Shown here piece by piece: positions 18,696-28,711 of a DNA stretch of 64,000 nucleotides. The position numbers and the translations under genes are program-made. The notes beneath the pieces are model-generated. The model was not told the origin of the DNA. It was given only the letters and a program-made list of their open reading frames with translations, and did no database searches. Source of the DNA: Fen-1298 sp050015675 (GTDB lineage: Bacteria; Bacteroidota; Ignavibacteria; UBA10030); contig JBEKAY010000021.1 of assembly GCA_050015675.1 (NCBI GenBank), positions 20,855 to 84,854 on the forward strand, in the 5' to 3' direction. Within the stretch, counting starts at the first letter, position 1. Every line of letters begins with the position of its first letter.

Positions 18696-20111
18696 ATGTT
18701 ACATAAACGACGACAAGATTTATTAATTCCGTTACTGACCGTCATCTCGGATGCAGTTGCTATAGAAGCGTCGTTTCTTTTTTCATACTGGCTCAGATTT
18801 TTTTCAATACTCACACAGTACATTCCCATATCGTACGGCCTTCCGCCGTTAGAAGCATACATTAAAAGTTCTCTCGTTGTTATTCCTGTCTGGTGCTGGT
18901 TGTTTCACACACGCCATTTATACCTTCCACGGCGAATCACATCTTTTTCAGACGAATTTTTTGCTATTGTGCGTGTTGTTATACTCGGCATGATAGTTGT
19001 AATGGCAGGCGCATTTTTCTACCGCACATTTTCTTATTCACGCATCGTATTTTGGATCCTCGGTATTTCTGCGATACTGTTCATTTCCATCGGACGATTT
19101 ATTGTCTTGAAGTTTGAACAATTTTGGTATGCACATGGCAACGACCTGAAGCGGGTAATAATTGTGGGGACAAGCTCCGTCGCAAGCAAAATTTTTCGAT
19201 CTCTTACTGCACATCGATCACTCGGATTTGAAGCACTCGGCTATTGTTCCGTGCAGGACAACACAGAAAACACCATGGAACATATTCCGTATTTAGGATC
19301 CATCGCTTCTATACCGGACTTGATCAAAACACGAAACGTAGATGTTATATTGATTGCATTTAACGAAACGGAGCATGCACTGCTGCACGATCTCGTCCGC
19401 GACTGCCAGGGATTAAATGTAGAAATGATGATGGTCCCGGACATCCTTGAGTTGATGACCAGTCAAGTTCAAATCAAATATATTGAAGGAATTCCATTCC
19501 TCGGCATTAAAAGTCCTACTCTCAGTACATGGAATTTTATTGTCAAGCGAGCATTTGACCTGCTCTTCGCATCACTTATCATCTTGCTCGCAAGTCCAAT
19601 TATTTTCTTGATTGCAATTCTTATTAAGCTCGATTCTAAAGGACGAATCTTCTATTTACAGGAACGCATAGGTTTGGATGGCGAAGTATTTAAAGTCATT
19701 AAATTCAGATCGATGCGCACTGATGCGGAACAATCGACAGGACCGGTATGGTCACAAAAAGATGATCCACGAACAACGCAACTCGGTCGATTTCTTCGCC
19801 GCTTCAGTTTGGACGAGCTTCCTCAGTTGATGAATGTTATCAGAGGTGATATGAGCGTTGTTGGTCCACGTCCGGAGCGGCCGCACTTTGTGGAGAAATT
19901 CAAAAACCAAGTGCCACGATATTTAGAACGGCATCGCGCTAAAACCGGTATGACAGGCTGGGCACAAGTCAACGGCCTGCGAGGCAATGCTTCCATTGCT
20001 GAACGAACGAAGTACGACATCTATTACATCGAACATTGGTCGCTTGTGTTTGATCTGAAAATTATTCTTAAGACTATTCACGCCGTTCTTTTTGGCGATG
20101 ATGCATACTAA
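18696..20111 (+). CDS. Polyprenyl-phosphate sugar-1-phosphate transferase (WcaJ-like)
   Basis: A 471-residue inner-membrane enzyme that starts surface polysaccharide units by moving a sugar phosphate onto undecaprenyl phosphate. The N-terminal third has four membrane helices, the middle (RVIIVGTSSVASKIFRSL) a nucleotide-sugar-like Rossmann region, and the C-terminal third is the catalytic bacterial sugar transferase domain with a re-entrant helix (FDLLFASLIILLASPI), KFRSMRTDAE, SLDELPQLMNVIRGDMSVVG and PRPERP. The sugar (glucose, galactose or other) cannot be fixed from sequence. Confidence 0.92.
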   Translation: MLHKRRQDLLIPLLTVISDAVAIEASFLFSYWLRFFSILTQYIPISYGLPPLEAYIKSSLVVIPVWCWLFHTRHLYLPRRITSFSDEFFAIVRVVILGMIVVMAGAFFYRTFSYSRIVFWILGISAILFISIGRFIVLKFEQFWYAHGNDLKRVIIVGTSSVASKIFRSLTAHRSLGFEALGYCSVQDNTENTMEHIPYLGSIASIPDLIKTRNVDVILIAFNETEHALLHDLVRDCQGLNVEMMMVPDILELMTSQVQIKYIEGIPFLGIKSPTLSTWNFIVKRAFDLLFASLIILLASPIIFLIAILIKLDSKGRIFYLQERIGLDGEVFKVIKFRSMRTDAEQSTGPVWSQKDDPRTTQLGRFLRRFSLDELPQLMNVIRGDMSVVGPRPERPHFVEKFKNQVPRYLERHRAKTGMTGWAQVNGLRGNASIAERTKYDIYYIEHWSLVFDLKIILKTIHAVLFGDDAY

Positions 20112-20199
20112 ATCAATTTTCAAGGCAAAAGGAAAAAGTAAAGATACATTCTATCATTTTTCCTTTTTACTTTTGACGTTATACTTTTAACTTAATTCT

Positions 20200-20571
20200 A
20201 TGGTTGCTGCATTTATTTTCCTCTTACATATTGCGCTCGTTATATTTGTCTTTATTAAAAATAAAAAAGAAAGCATTGGTGAAGGATTTCTTGCCATCGC
20301 TTTTGTTGGTATTATTTTTGCTATCGGCTGGACAATTGGCGCGATCCTGACAAATCTTCTCTTCACTCCTGAATGGTTTGTGAAATGGTATTGGCAGCCG
20401 CTGGACTCTTGGGTGTGGCGAAACATCAGAAAGGAAATCAGCCGCGATACAATTTCTCTTTTGTTTCTTACCGCCCTTGAAATTGTCTTCTACTACTTCT
20501 ATCTTCTCTCGGAATCGAAGCAGGATGACGAAAAGAAAAAAGAAGCAAACCCTCCCACTAGTTCAACTTAA
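20200..20571 (+). CDS. Small membrane protein of unknown function
   Basis: A 123-residue protein with two or three hydrophobic segments (residues 2-22, about 28-52 and 85-102) and a lysine/glutamate-rich tail (KQDDEKKKEANPP). No known family is recognised. The last 14 bases overlap the 3' end of the convergent TonB-like gene. It could be a membrane accessory to the upstream glycan transferase, but nothing in the sequence proves that. Confidence 0.6.
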   Translation: MVAAFIFLLHIALVIFVFIKNKKESIGEGFLAIAFVGIIFAIGWTIGAILTNLLFTPEWFVKWYWQPLDSWVWRNIRKEISRDTISLLFLTALEIVFYYFYLLSESKQDDEKKKEANPPTSST

Positions 20572-21517
20572 AATAAAACGTAATGATGCAGGATTGTTCC
20601 ACTTGTGGCAGTGACGACCCAAGCGGTTCAAACTTCCAGAAACGAATCGCTTTCATTGCGGCTTCTTCTAAAAGACGGTTCGCCTTTTGTTCCGGTTGAA
20701 CAGAACGTACAGTTCCATCAGGTAAGACGATCGTGAGAATTCGAACTTGCGCTGAGACTGACGCTCCTTGCGGATATTTCGGTAGTTCACCGCTGAGTTT
20801 GCGGCGTATCATTCCATGAAGCCATTGCAGAGAAAATGCCCCTCCTCCTTCTCCATCACCATGTTCTCCCGCTCCTAAACCATAAGGCGTTGTTCCAGCA
20901 GAGGGTTTAGAAGAACCTCCAATTCCAGAACGATCAACTCCGCTTGGCGGTTCACCGGTTCTTCCCGGTACAGGGCGTCCTCCTTTTCGCCACGGCTCGC
21001 GCGATTCTCCTCCGCCGCCTGCAATATTATTATGATCTATCGGAGCGTTCATATTGCCCATGTCGTTCGGCGAGATAGTCTTGTCATCTGTTTGAATTTT
21101 ATCTACGCCAACCTGTCCCGGCAAAGAGTTTAAACCCTCTCCAAGCCGCCTTTCTCCCGGAACATTTTGTCTTCGAGAATTTGATCCACTCCGAAGAGAT
21201 GTCGCCGGAAAGGATTCATCATGCAAAGCGGTTTCTGAAACGATAGATTGATGTTGAAGAATCGGATATGCTGACATACCGACTTCCACATCGCTCAATG
21301 CATGCGGAAGTTCAATTTCGGAATACGTGAAAATACGGACAACATGCTGTGGCTGAGGATTGAAAGCTTCTGGATCTACTATAAGCCGGAAAGAACTGAG
21401 AATAGCAAGAGTAAGCGCGACAGCAAAAATAAATGCAAGCGACATTTGTCTTTTATAAACTCGCTGCAATTCTTTTGCACCGTATGGAATTCTTCCCAAG
21501 TGCGGCGATACATTCAC
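20558..21517 (-). CDS. TonB-family energy transducer
   Basis: A 319-residue protein with one N-terminal membrane helix (about 28-46), a long glycine/proline/serine-rich periplasmic spacer, and a C-terminal TonB-type domain. That domain reads VRILTIVLPDGTVRSVQPEQKANRL and then EEAAMKAIRFWKFEPL, as in TonB C-terminal domains with the conserved RFWKFxP strand. It would carry proton-motive-force energy from ExbBD to an outer-membrane receptor. Upstream in the same direction are SPOR, beta-barrel and TPR genes, so it may be tuned to that barrel. No exbB or exbD lies in the window. Confidence 0.8.
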   Translation of the reverse strand: MNVSPHLGRIPYGAKELQRVYKRQMSLAFIFAVALTLAILSSFRLIVDPEAFNPQPQHVVRIFTYSEIELPHALSDVEVGMSAYPILQHQSIVSETALHDESFPATSLRSGSNSRRQNVPGERRLGEGLNSLPGQVGVDKIQTDDKTISPNDMGNMNAPIDHNNIAGGGGESREPWRKGGRPVPGRTGEPPSGVDRSGIGGSSKPSAGTTPYGLGAGEHGDGEGGGAFSLQWLHGMIRRKLSGELPKYPQGASVSAQVRILTIVLPDGTVRSVQPEQKANRLLEEAAMKAIRFWKFEPLGSSLPQVEQSCIITFYFKLN

Positions 21518-21638
21518 ATGTGCTCCTTTGCGCCGCGCTTCGCACTCATTACCTGACCTGCCTTATACCCTCGTTCATTCACACAGATAATCGATCCTCG
21601 GCAAAGTAAAATTGAACGAGAGAAATCTTTGAAAATAT

Positions 21639-22361
21639 TTATTTTAATCGAACTTTGTCAATAACGTAGTGCGTCTGCAATTGTTCTGCGAACGACAGCA
21701 CTGCTTTCTTCGCTTCATCGCGAGAAGAATAGCGTCCGATGCGAACAGTGTACCAATCACCGCCCTTCATTGGAATTCTTTCAACGAACGAAGGATATCC
21801 GGAAAACTCTAAATTCTTTGCCGTCTCGTCTGCTCTGCTCTTTTCGCGATAGGCGATAACCTGAATGGTAAATTCACCTTTCATCTCGCTGAGTTTTGAA
21901 GAAGATTCAGTCTCTATCACTGCCTCGCTCTTTTTTAATGCCTTTGATTTTTTCGCAGTCGGTTCTGTTGCCTTTGCTTCGGGTTCTTTTACACTTTCAG
22001 ATTGCTTCCCAGCTTCCGCTTTTTCTTGTATAGGAGCTGTATCGAGCAATGCAACTTCATTCGTATCCGCTTGCTTCTGCGTTTCTGCAGGTTGAGCTGT
22101 GGATTCTTGTGGGAATGGTTCTTCTTGCACTTGTGCAATCGGCTGATGCTTCTTGCCCCAAATTTTAATAATCCCGCGCTGGTTCAAAAAATACACGCCT
22201 GCTGCCGCAATGCACAGAAAAACTACTAAAAGCAGAATTATTTTTCCACTTCCTCCACTGCTTTTTTTAACACTCTTTTTTGCCGGGGGAGCAACCGGCG
22301 CCTCTGGCGCTTCCGGCGCTTCTTCAAACCCGCCTTCATCAATGAGATTCAAATCTGGCAT
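21639..22361 (-). CDS. SPOR-domain envelope protein
   Basis: A membrane-anchored protein of about 240 residues. An acidic/proline-rich N-terminus (EEAPEAPEAPVAPP) is followed by one membrane helix (IILLLVVFLCIAAAGVYFL), a low-complexity Lys/Glu/Ala linker, and a C-terminal SPOR domain (FTIQVIAYREKSRADE, then WYTVRIGRYSSRDEA). SPOR domains bind denuded peptidoglycan at division sites. The frame is open to an ATG at 22376, but GGAGG lies inside the first codons and correctly before the ATG at 22361, so that start is preferred. Confidence 0.85.
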   Translation of the reverse strand: MPDLNLIDEGGFEEAPEAPEAPVAPPAKKSVKKSSGGSGKIILLLVVFLCIAAAGVYFLNQRGIIKIWGKKHQPIAQVQEEPFPQESTAQPAETQKQADTNEVALLDTAPIQEKAEAGKQSESVKEPEAKATEPTAKKSKALKKSEAVIETESSSKLSEMKGEFTIQVIAYREKSRADETAKNLEFSGYPSFVERIPMKGGDWYTVRIGRYSSRDEAKKAVLSFAEQLQTHYVIDKVRLK

Positions 22362-22410
22362 TGAATAATCCTCCATGTATGTTTGGAAAGTGCTGTGATC
22401 AACTTGTTCT

Positions 22411-24117
22411 TCACCATTTTATTTGTACGCCTGCTTGCATTGTCAACGGAAATTCTCTATATCCACGCCATATTTCAAATTTTGAATCAGTTAAATTTTT
22501 AATTCCAACTGTAAGTCTTAAAAAATCAAATGGCGTATATTCACCGCTTATATCAACAACTGCATATTTTGAAAGCGTTGCCATACCGGCAAGATCAGTT
22601 GTTCGTTCTCCGGCAAACCTCACATTTGCACTAACCGCCCCCGCAGTTCCAAATCTATGGATTGCAGAACACCATGCTTCGACCGCCGGTGCGTAAGGAA
22701 TTTTTCCGTCGAGAAAAGAATCATTCGTAGAACGAAGCAAAATATTAGAAGCAAAATAATCATTTGAGTTCAACTTTGCAACCATTTCCGCACAAAATGT
22801 TACGATTGTCGCCTGCCCTCCGTAAGCCAGCATCCAGACACCTTGACGCGAGGAATCCGAAAACATTGGCAATTCACGGGCAGATTTCACATTTAAGGAC
22901 ACACGGCTCTTCACTGCCTCTGTCCAATGGGATTCTATACCAAGCTCGCCGGCACTTGTAACATCTTCATGTTTAACGATTGAAGCGGCGGAGAGAAATC
23001 GGTTTGCTATAATGTTAGCTGCCAAAGTCATTGGAATGAACATTGGTTCATAAGATATAAATACACGATGTTGAGATGTAACGTAATAGCTTGCCGTTAA
23101 ATTCGGACACAGACGTACTAAATCCTGCCCTGCCATTCCTTTTGCCCAATATAAATGAAGCGACCCTTCGAAAAGCACACCGCCATACCAAAAGTTTTGC
23201 ACACTTGCTGACAAATCCATAAACGCCAACCTGTCTGTAGCGTACATGAAATGGAGCTTTGTGTGAATAGGAAGAGATGCAAATGGGAATGAGGTTTGGT
23301 AATTCAGATCGAATCGAGTTTCGCTCGTCGATGCAGACGAATCTGAAATAGCTATACTCTCTAAAGAAATTCCTGCTGAGTAAGGAAAATTATTCAATGT
23401 CTGATTCTCAATTCCCGTCAGCAATTGGAAATCTGAAAGCGTTCGCTGGAGGGTCGGTGTTGCAGAACCATAAAAATGAAATGATTCACTTTGATAACCG
23501 AGTTTGCCATTGACTGCCGCATTTCGAAGTATCGGCACACTCGAAATCAGCGTTGTTCCTCCAGATGCCGTCAAATCACCGCTGGATCGATCTGTGCTCT
23601 GCTCGTATCCCTTAGTCAGAAAATATTGAGCGCCAAAAGAATAATAGTATTCCGGTAACGACTGCCCGAATTGAAGTTCTGCTTCCGGTGTGAAGTACGT
23701 CCCTATATCTGCTTTTATAAATCCTGAATACTTACTTGCTTGTTCCTGTGAATATCCTTCCCTGCTTTTTATTTCAAGTTCCAGCGTTTCACGATCACGC
23801 AGAATTTTTTCAGGAGATTTCAACAAGGGCTGCGATACGACAGCAGATTCATCAACCATAATTTTTTCTAATTTCGTTAAATCGATTGATGCAATACCGG
23901 TGATGACAAATTCCGGTAAATCAAATTTTGGAAGAGGACGCTGTGCAGTTTTTGTCGGTGCCTTGCTTGTGTCCTGTTGCGGTGTGTTAATTCTTACCTG
24001 TTGCATCACCGGATTTTTCTTTGCGCGTTCTATCGGTTCTTCTTGCGCAATTAAAGCCGAAGTCTGCACGGCAAACAGAAGAATCAGCAATTTCCATGGA
24101 CGAAGCACCGCGCGCAC
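22411..24117 (-). CDS. Outer-membrane beta-barrel protein, TonB-receptor-like
   Basis: A 568-residue exported protein: signal peptide to about residue 24 (SALIAQ), a plug-like stretch with LPKFDLPEFVITG, then alternating beta strands to the C-terminal GVQIKW. The region VVDISGEYTPFDFLRLTVGIKNLTDSKFEIW closely resembles the last strands of TonB-dependent receptors. The barrel is shorter than classical receptors and the plug is minimal. The start is GTG, overlapping the TAG stop of the TPR gene in a TAGTG junction. The gene order TPR, barrel, SPOR, TonB suggests a joint role at the outer membrane. Confidence 0.78.
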   Translation of the reverse strand: MRAVLRPWKLLILLFAVQTSALIAQEEPIERAKKNPVMQQVRINTPQQDTSKAPTKTAQRPLPKFDLPEFVITGIASIDLTKLEKIMVDESAVVSQPLLKSPEKILRDRETLELEIKSREGYSQEQASKYSGFIKADIGTYFTPEAELQFGQSLPEYYYSFGAQYFLTKGYEQSTDRSSGDLTASGGTTLISSVPILRNAAVNGKLGYQSESFHFYGSATPTLQRTLSDFQLLTGIENQTLNNFPYSAGISLESIAISDSSASTSETRFDLNYQTSFPFASLPIHTKLHFMYATDRLAFMDLSASVQNFWYGGVLFEGSLHLYWAKGMAGQDLVRLCPNLTASYYVTSQHRVFISYEPMFIPMTLAANIIANRFLSAASIVKHEDVTSAGELGIESHWTEAVKSRVSLNVKSARELPMFSDSSRQGVWMLAYGGQATIVTFCAEMVAKLNSNDYFASNILLRSTNDSFLDGKIPYAPAVEAWCSAIHRFGTAGAVSANVRFAGERTTDLAGMATLSKYAVVDISGEYTPFDFLRLTVGIKNLTDSKFEIWRGYREFPLTMQAGVQIKW

Positions 24118-27100
24118 TACTGCTGCTCCATTCTTTTCAGACGTCGTCGAGCTTCTTCGATTACCGAACTGTCTGTCTTCAGTTTCAGAACTGTCAGATA
24201 CGATTCGCGTGCACGGCGCACATCCTTTGTTTGTTCGTAGGCATCACCCAAGCCAAGACATGCCCTTCCGACCCACCGATCGTACGACGGGAAAACATAT
24301 TTTACTCGAAGCAGAGCGGTTATGACATTCGTCCAATCTTTTTTTCCGGCAAGCGATGCGCCTACGATGTATTGTGCTTCAGCACCTGTTTCATCTTTGC
24401 GCGATGTTGCGACCTTCTCGGCGGCAGCCTTTGCCCGATCATAATCTTGCGATTCAAAATACATCCGTGCCTGTGCGACCCGCGCTTCATCTGCAAGAGG
24501 CAAGTCACCATACTCTTTCATCACCTGTTCGAACTGTGCACTTGCTTCAGCATTCTTTCCAAGTGATCGCAATGTCTCGCCTATTCGCAGTTTTGCTTCG
24601 GCAATAATCTCCGGGTCTTTCACTTTCTGCTGAAGATTCTGCAAGGTGAGAATTGCTTTTTCAGAATTATGCTGTGTGTTGTAAATCTCAGCCGCTTCGT
24701 ACAAGCTTTCACCAATGACTTTTTCTGCTGCATTTGGTACGTTTGCAGCTCGCTCAAATGCCAGCGCCGCTTCATCGGGACTGCCTTGCACGCGGTAACA
24801 CTTCGCTAATGCATATTGTGCATTTGCTAAAAGTTTTGAGCTGGGATACTTTTCGGCAAATCCTCGGTAAACTGCTACTGCATCTGAATATTTTTTCTGA
24901 TTGAAAAGCAGATCGCCCTTTTTCAATTGAAGCTCTTCGCCAACAGGTGAATTCGGGTTTTCTTTTACAAACTCATCTAATACTTCGACTGCTTCGTCGT
25001 CTTTTCCTTGCGCAATTAAACAATACTGAATTCCAGTGGTGGCATCTGCAACGTAAGGGCTTTTCGGAAATTGCCTCAATACTTCACGATAAGATTTTTC
25101 CGCCGCAACAAACTGTTGAATATTGTAATAACTATCGCCGAGACTATAATAGGCACGAGCTGCAAGTTCACTATTAGGAAAAGTTTTTATCAGCTTATTG
25201 AATTCCTTGATCGCCTCGCCGTATTCTTTCCGCTGAAAGTTGATCCATCCCAATGCAAACTGTGCATCGTCGGCAAGCGCAGAGTGCGGCAATACCTTGA
25301 TTAATCCTTCAAATGCCTTGATTGCTTCAGTATTGTCTTCGTCTTTTAAATAACACTGACCCATCTGATAATAAGCATAGTCGATGGAAGCACTGTCCGG
25401 ATACATCCGGATGACTGTACGATACAAGCCGACAGCTTTTTTGTAGTCCTTCTGAAAGAAATGAGCATCGCCCAGACGTAAGCGCGCATCGAATGCAAAC
25501 TTGCCTCTCGGATATTCCACCAACAACCGCTCAAACGATTCGATTGCCTGTGGAAAATTCCCCTGTTTGTAAAATGCCCAGGCAATTCCGTACAAAGCTT
25601 CTTCTTTCTTCGCCGATCCTGCGCTCTCCACGGATTCCTGATAGAGCAACGTCGATATATTATAATTTCCGAGCCGGTACTCCGCTTCCGCCTGATAGAA
25701 TTTTGCTTCATCTGCCTTTGGATGTTTTGGATATTGCGAAATAAACTCCGCAAACTTTGCCGCGGCATCTTTAAAATCTTTCAACTTGAATGCGCAGAAC
25801 GCCGACTGGAAACTTGCTTCAACTTTCACTTCGATGGACGCCGTTGAAAACGCCAGCGCTTTCTTGAACCACTCTTGCGCTTCTTTAAAGTTTCCTTCGA
25901 TCAACAAACAATCGCCTAACATTTTATATGCGTCCGGCAGAATATCGCTTTTCGGAAATTCTGCCGCCAACCGCTGAAAGTACGGCTTTGCCTCACTTGT
26001 ATTTGTTTCATCAAAGAAAATCATTCCGGCATCGAATAGCGCATTGTCGGACCATTCGCCCTGTGGTTCGCGTTTAACAACTTCGTCAAACGTCTTCAGC
26101 GCCTTATCATTTTGTCCGGCAAGATGTTCCGCGGTGCCACGCCGGTATAACGCCGCATGCCCGAGTTCGTCAGAGCGATGTGCCAGCGTATCAAAGATCT
26201 TCACTGCCTTTGAATAATTCTTCTGGTTGAACAAACTCCATGCAAGATTGTATGTTACTTCAGCGGCGAATGTGCTTTTCGGATAATCGAGAAGAAATTT
26301 TTCATATCGTTTTTGTGCTTCTGCAAAATCGCCAAGTTTGTAAAATGCCTCGGCAAGCAAGTAATCGGCGTTTGCTAATTCTTCCTCGTCATGGATCTCT
26401 GCACGGGATTTTATCAGCGCATCGATAGCCCGCTGATAGTCTTTCGCGTAATAGAAACATTCGCCAATGCGAACATGCGCACCCGCCGATAAACTGCTTT
26501 GTGGAAATTCCGCAATCAGTTTGCCGTACTGTTCGGCGGCTTTTGCGTACTCCGTTCGCTTCTGGAGGGTCCATGCAACGGAATATAACGCATAGTCGCG
26601 CAAGCGATTTTTCGGATAATTCTCATACGCAAGCGTGTAATATTTAAGCGCGTTTTGAGTATCGTCACTTCGCAACGACGCTTCGCCAATCCAATACGCC
26701 GCTTCGCAGGCAAATTCACTTTCGCTATACTTATCTAACACGATTTTAAATGCGGCAATTGCTTCGCTGTTCTTTTTTAGATTGATGCAGGTCTGACCGA
26801 GCTTTAGATATGCTTCCGGCACGTATTTTGAATTTGGATTATTCTGGATGAATGCGTTGTACTTTACGGAGGTGTTTTGAAATTGTGCCGACTGAAACGA
26901 ACACTCCGCGCCGAAGAATTCTGCATCCTGCCGCTTGATGCTCTTGGGATATTTTTGGACGAATATTTCAAATTGCTGACCGGCAAGCTGGTAGAGACTA
27001 TCGCTGTAAAGTCCGAAAGCAAATGCGTAGTCCTGCTCTTCTGCCACAGAAGGAGACGATGCGGGCGCAATATCTTGCGCTGATGTCGATAAAAGAAATC

Positions 27101-27221
27101 CGGATGCCGTGAATAGAAAAAAAAATAAAAACGTTAGACAGTACAGATTACTGCTATGATTTTTTGGGTGGTCGGAATGATTAATGAGACTTATCAATGC
27201 GGACTTAAAGTATTGTTTCAA
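24117..27221 (-). CDS. Long tetratricopeptide-repeat envelope protein
   Basis: A protein of about 1034 residues built almost wholly of TPR-like helix pairs; more than 20 copies of patterns such as Y-x(n)-A-x4-YPKS can be seen. A hydrophobic stretch around residues 27-48 (LTFLFFFLFTASGF) ending in STSAQ looks like a signal peptide with a long n-region. The frame opens with TTG at 27221 and has no ATG before the signal, so the exact start is uncertain. It resembles YbgF/BamD-like and Tol-associated TPR proteins that scaffold envelope machines. Its stop overlaps the next gene's GTG, so expression of the beta-barrel is probably coupled to it. Confidence 0.85.
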   Translation of the reverse strand: MKQYFKSALISLINHSDHPKNHSSNLYCLTFLFFFLFTASGFLLSTSAQDIAPASSPSVAEEQDYAFAFGLYSDSLYQLAGQQFEIFVQKYPKSIKRQDAEFFGAECSFQSAQFQNTSVKYNAFIQNNPNSKYVPEAYLKLGQTCINLKKNSEAIAAFKIVLDKYSESEFACEAAYWIGEASLRSDDTQNALKYYTLAYENYPKNRLRDYALYSVAWTLQKRTEYAKAAEQYGKLIAEFPQSSLSAGAHVRIGECFYYAKDYQRAIDALIKSRAEIHDEEELANADYLLAEAFYKLGDFAEAQKRYEKFLLDYPKSTFAAEVTYNLAWSLFNQKNYSKAVKIFDTLAHRSDELGHAALYRRGTAEHLAGQNDKALKTFDEVVKREPQGEWSDNALFDAGMIFFDETNTSEAKPYFQRLAAEFPKSDILPDAYKMLGDCLLIEGNFKEAQEWFKKALAFSTASIEVKVEASFQSAFCAFKLKDFKDAAAKFAEFISQYPKHPKADEAKFYQAEAEYRLGNYNISTLLYQESVESAGSAKKEEALYGIAWAFYKQGNFPQAIESFERLLVEYPRGKFAFDARLRLGDAHFFQKDYKKAVGLYRTVIRMYPDSASIDYAYYQMGQCYLKDEDNTEAIKAFEGLIKVLPHSALADDAQFALGWINFQRKEYGEAIKEFNKLIKTFPNSELAARAYYSLGDSYYNIQQFVAAEKSYREVLRQFPKSPYVADATTGIQYCLIAQGKDDEAVEVLDEFVKENPNSPVGEELQLKKGDLLFNQKKYSDAVAVYRGFAEKYPSSKLLANAQYALAKCYRVQGSPDEAALAFERAANVPNAAEKVIGESLYEAAEIYNTQHNSEKAILTLQNLQQKVKDPEIIAEAKLRIGETLRSLGKNAEASAQFEQVMKEYGDLPLADEARVAQARMYFESQDYDRAKAAAEKVATSRKDETGAEAQYIVGASLAGKKDWTNVITALLRVKYVFPSYDRWVGRACLGLGDAYEQTKDVRRARESYLTVLKLKTDSSVIEEARRRLKRMEQQ

Positions 27222-27339
27222 ATGTGACCGCTAACGATGTAATGTAATAGAAAGCCGATTGGAAAGCAAGAACCGCCCGACGGAAACTCTTTACCCACCC
27301 TTTACATTTACTACAAGCATACCGCACTGTATATTGTTG

Positions 27340-27930
27340 TTATTTTTTTACGAGTCCAAGCGGCAGCACGGCTTTTCCATACGTTTCATTCAAGACTTGA
27401 GCTATGCCGGTATATATTGCCGACGCGCCGCACACTATTCCCTCGAACCCGGCAAATTGTCTTATGCCCGCATTGCCCGTTGCATAACCTATCGCCAGTA
27501 GAAAGAAAAGTACAGTCAATGTGCCGAACACAACCTGTAGAGCCTTAGATAATCTAAACGTACCAATGAACAAGCAGAACGTGAATATTCCCCACATCAT
27601 TAAGTAGTATGCCAATCCAGTTTCGGATGTTTTATCGATCCATCCAAGTTTAGGCATGACGATCAGCGCAACGAGCGTGAGCCAGAAAAATCCATAGGAA
27701 GCGAACGCTGTAAGCCCGAATGTATTGTTCTTCTTCCATTCCATAATTCCAGCAATAACCTGCGCCAGCCCGCCGTAAAATATTCCCATTGCAAGTATCA
27801 TGGAATTGAGCTCGTACATTCCCGCGTTGTGAAAATTGAGTAGCACGGTCGTCATACCGAATGCCAACAAACCGAGCGGGGCAGGATTTGCAGAATTGTC
27901 TTTTATGTCAAAACGTGTGTCTCCGTTCAT
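27340..27930 (-). CDS. satP: Acetate uptake transporter (GPR1/FUN34/SatP family)
   Basis: A 196-residue protein with six membrane helices. It has the family signature NPAPLGLLAFG near the N-terminus, then FHNAGMYELNSMILAMGIFYGG and the third-helix region TFGLTAFASYGFFWL. SatP proteins import acetate/succinate with protons as hexameric channels. The family is usually found near acetate-activation or TCA genes; here no such neighbour is seen. Confidence 0.93.
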   Translation of the reverse strand: MNGDTRFDIKDNSANPAPLGLLAFGMTTVLLNFHNAGMYELNSMILAMGIFYGGLAQVIAGIMEWKKNNTFGLTAFASYGFFWLTLVALIVMPKLGWIDKTSETGLAYYLMMWGIFTFCLFIGTFRLSKALQVVFGTLTVLFFLLAIGYATGNAGIRQFAGFEGIVCGASAIYTGIAQVLNETYGKAVLPLGLVKK

Positions 27931-28014
27931 GGTGCTCTCCTTTGTGGTGTTGAGTTATTTGTGCACGGTGGAACGAAACCGTTATCGCAACGAAATTGAT
28001 ATTCGGCGTATTCT

Positions 28015-28551
28015 TTATTTCCAAAGTCGTAATTGTTTTAAGCTTGTAATATGTGCTAAATGATGATTACAATGCCACGCATAAATGCCGAGGGTTGCAT
28101 TAAGCCTCAATTCTTTTCCGTGTTCAGGATGAATAAAACTTTTTTCTAAATCCTCTTTCGTTAATGATTTAAGCAACACGACCCATCGTTGATGCAATCC
28201 TTCTAATATTTTAAGAGCAGGTTCGATAGGCATACTTTTACTATCTGCAAGTTCAGCCCAACGGTCTTCGAAATACGGCTTTATCGTCGGTTTATCTTCT
28301 GTCAACGCAAGTTTAAAGCGGGTGACGCTATTCATATGACTATCGGCACAATGGTGTACAACTTGCCGTATCGTCCAACCGTCGGGCCTGTATGGTGTGT
28401 CTAATTGTTCATCTGTTAATTTTTCAACTTCGGTTCTTAATTTTGAAGGAAACAGTTCAATGGTGTGTATGTATTGACTGAGAATTTCAGGCGTAAAAGT
28501 GTTTGGTTTTACAAATTTTCCAATTGGATATTTCAGTTCTTCTATCGTCAT
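28015..28551 (-). CDS. YfiT/BstA-family bacillithiol S-transferase (DinB fold)
   Basis: A 178-residue four-helix DinB-superfamily protein. It starts with the YfiT-specific lead YPIGKF-x-x-P and has the metal ligands in TIRQVVHHCADSHMNS and AWHCNHHLAHI. Bacillus BstA (YfiT) conjugates bacillithiol to electrophiles such as fosfomycin-like or reactive compounds. Its presence fits the bshA gene at 2.1 kb. The start ATG at 28551 follows an A/T-rich leader with no clear ribosome-binding site. Confidence 0.87.
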   Translation of the reverse strand: MTIEELKYPIGKFVKPNTFTPEILSQYIHTIELFPSKLRTEVEKLTDEQLDTPYRPDGWTIRQVVHHCADSHMNSVTRFKLALTEDKPTIKPYFEDRWAELADSKSMPIEPALKILEGLHQRWVVLLKSLTKEDLEKSFIHPEHGKELRLNATLGIYAWHCNHHLAHITSLKQLRLWK

Positions 28552-28711
28552 TTTTTTTTCTTGTACCTGTCATAAGTGTGACATAACTATTTTAACAACA
28601 CATTACATGGGCACAGAGGTTCCTTGCATATAAGTGACGCTTGTAAGATTTGTCGGTCGGTTACGTCAAAATTGAGCGAACCCAGTCCCTTTTTCATAAA
28701 AGTATTTTTCG

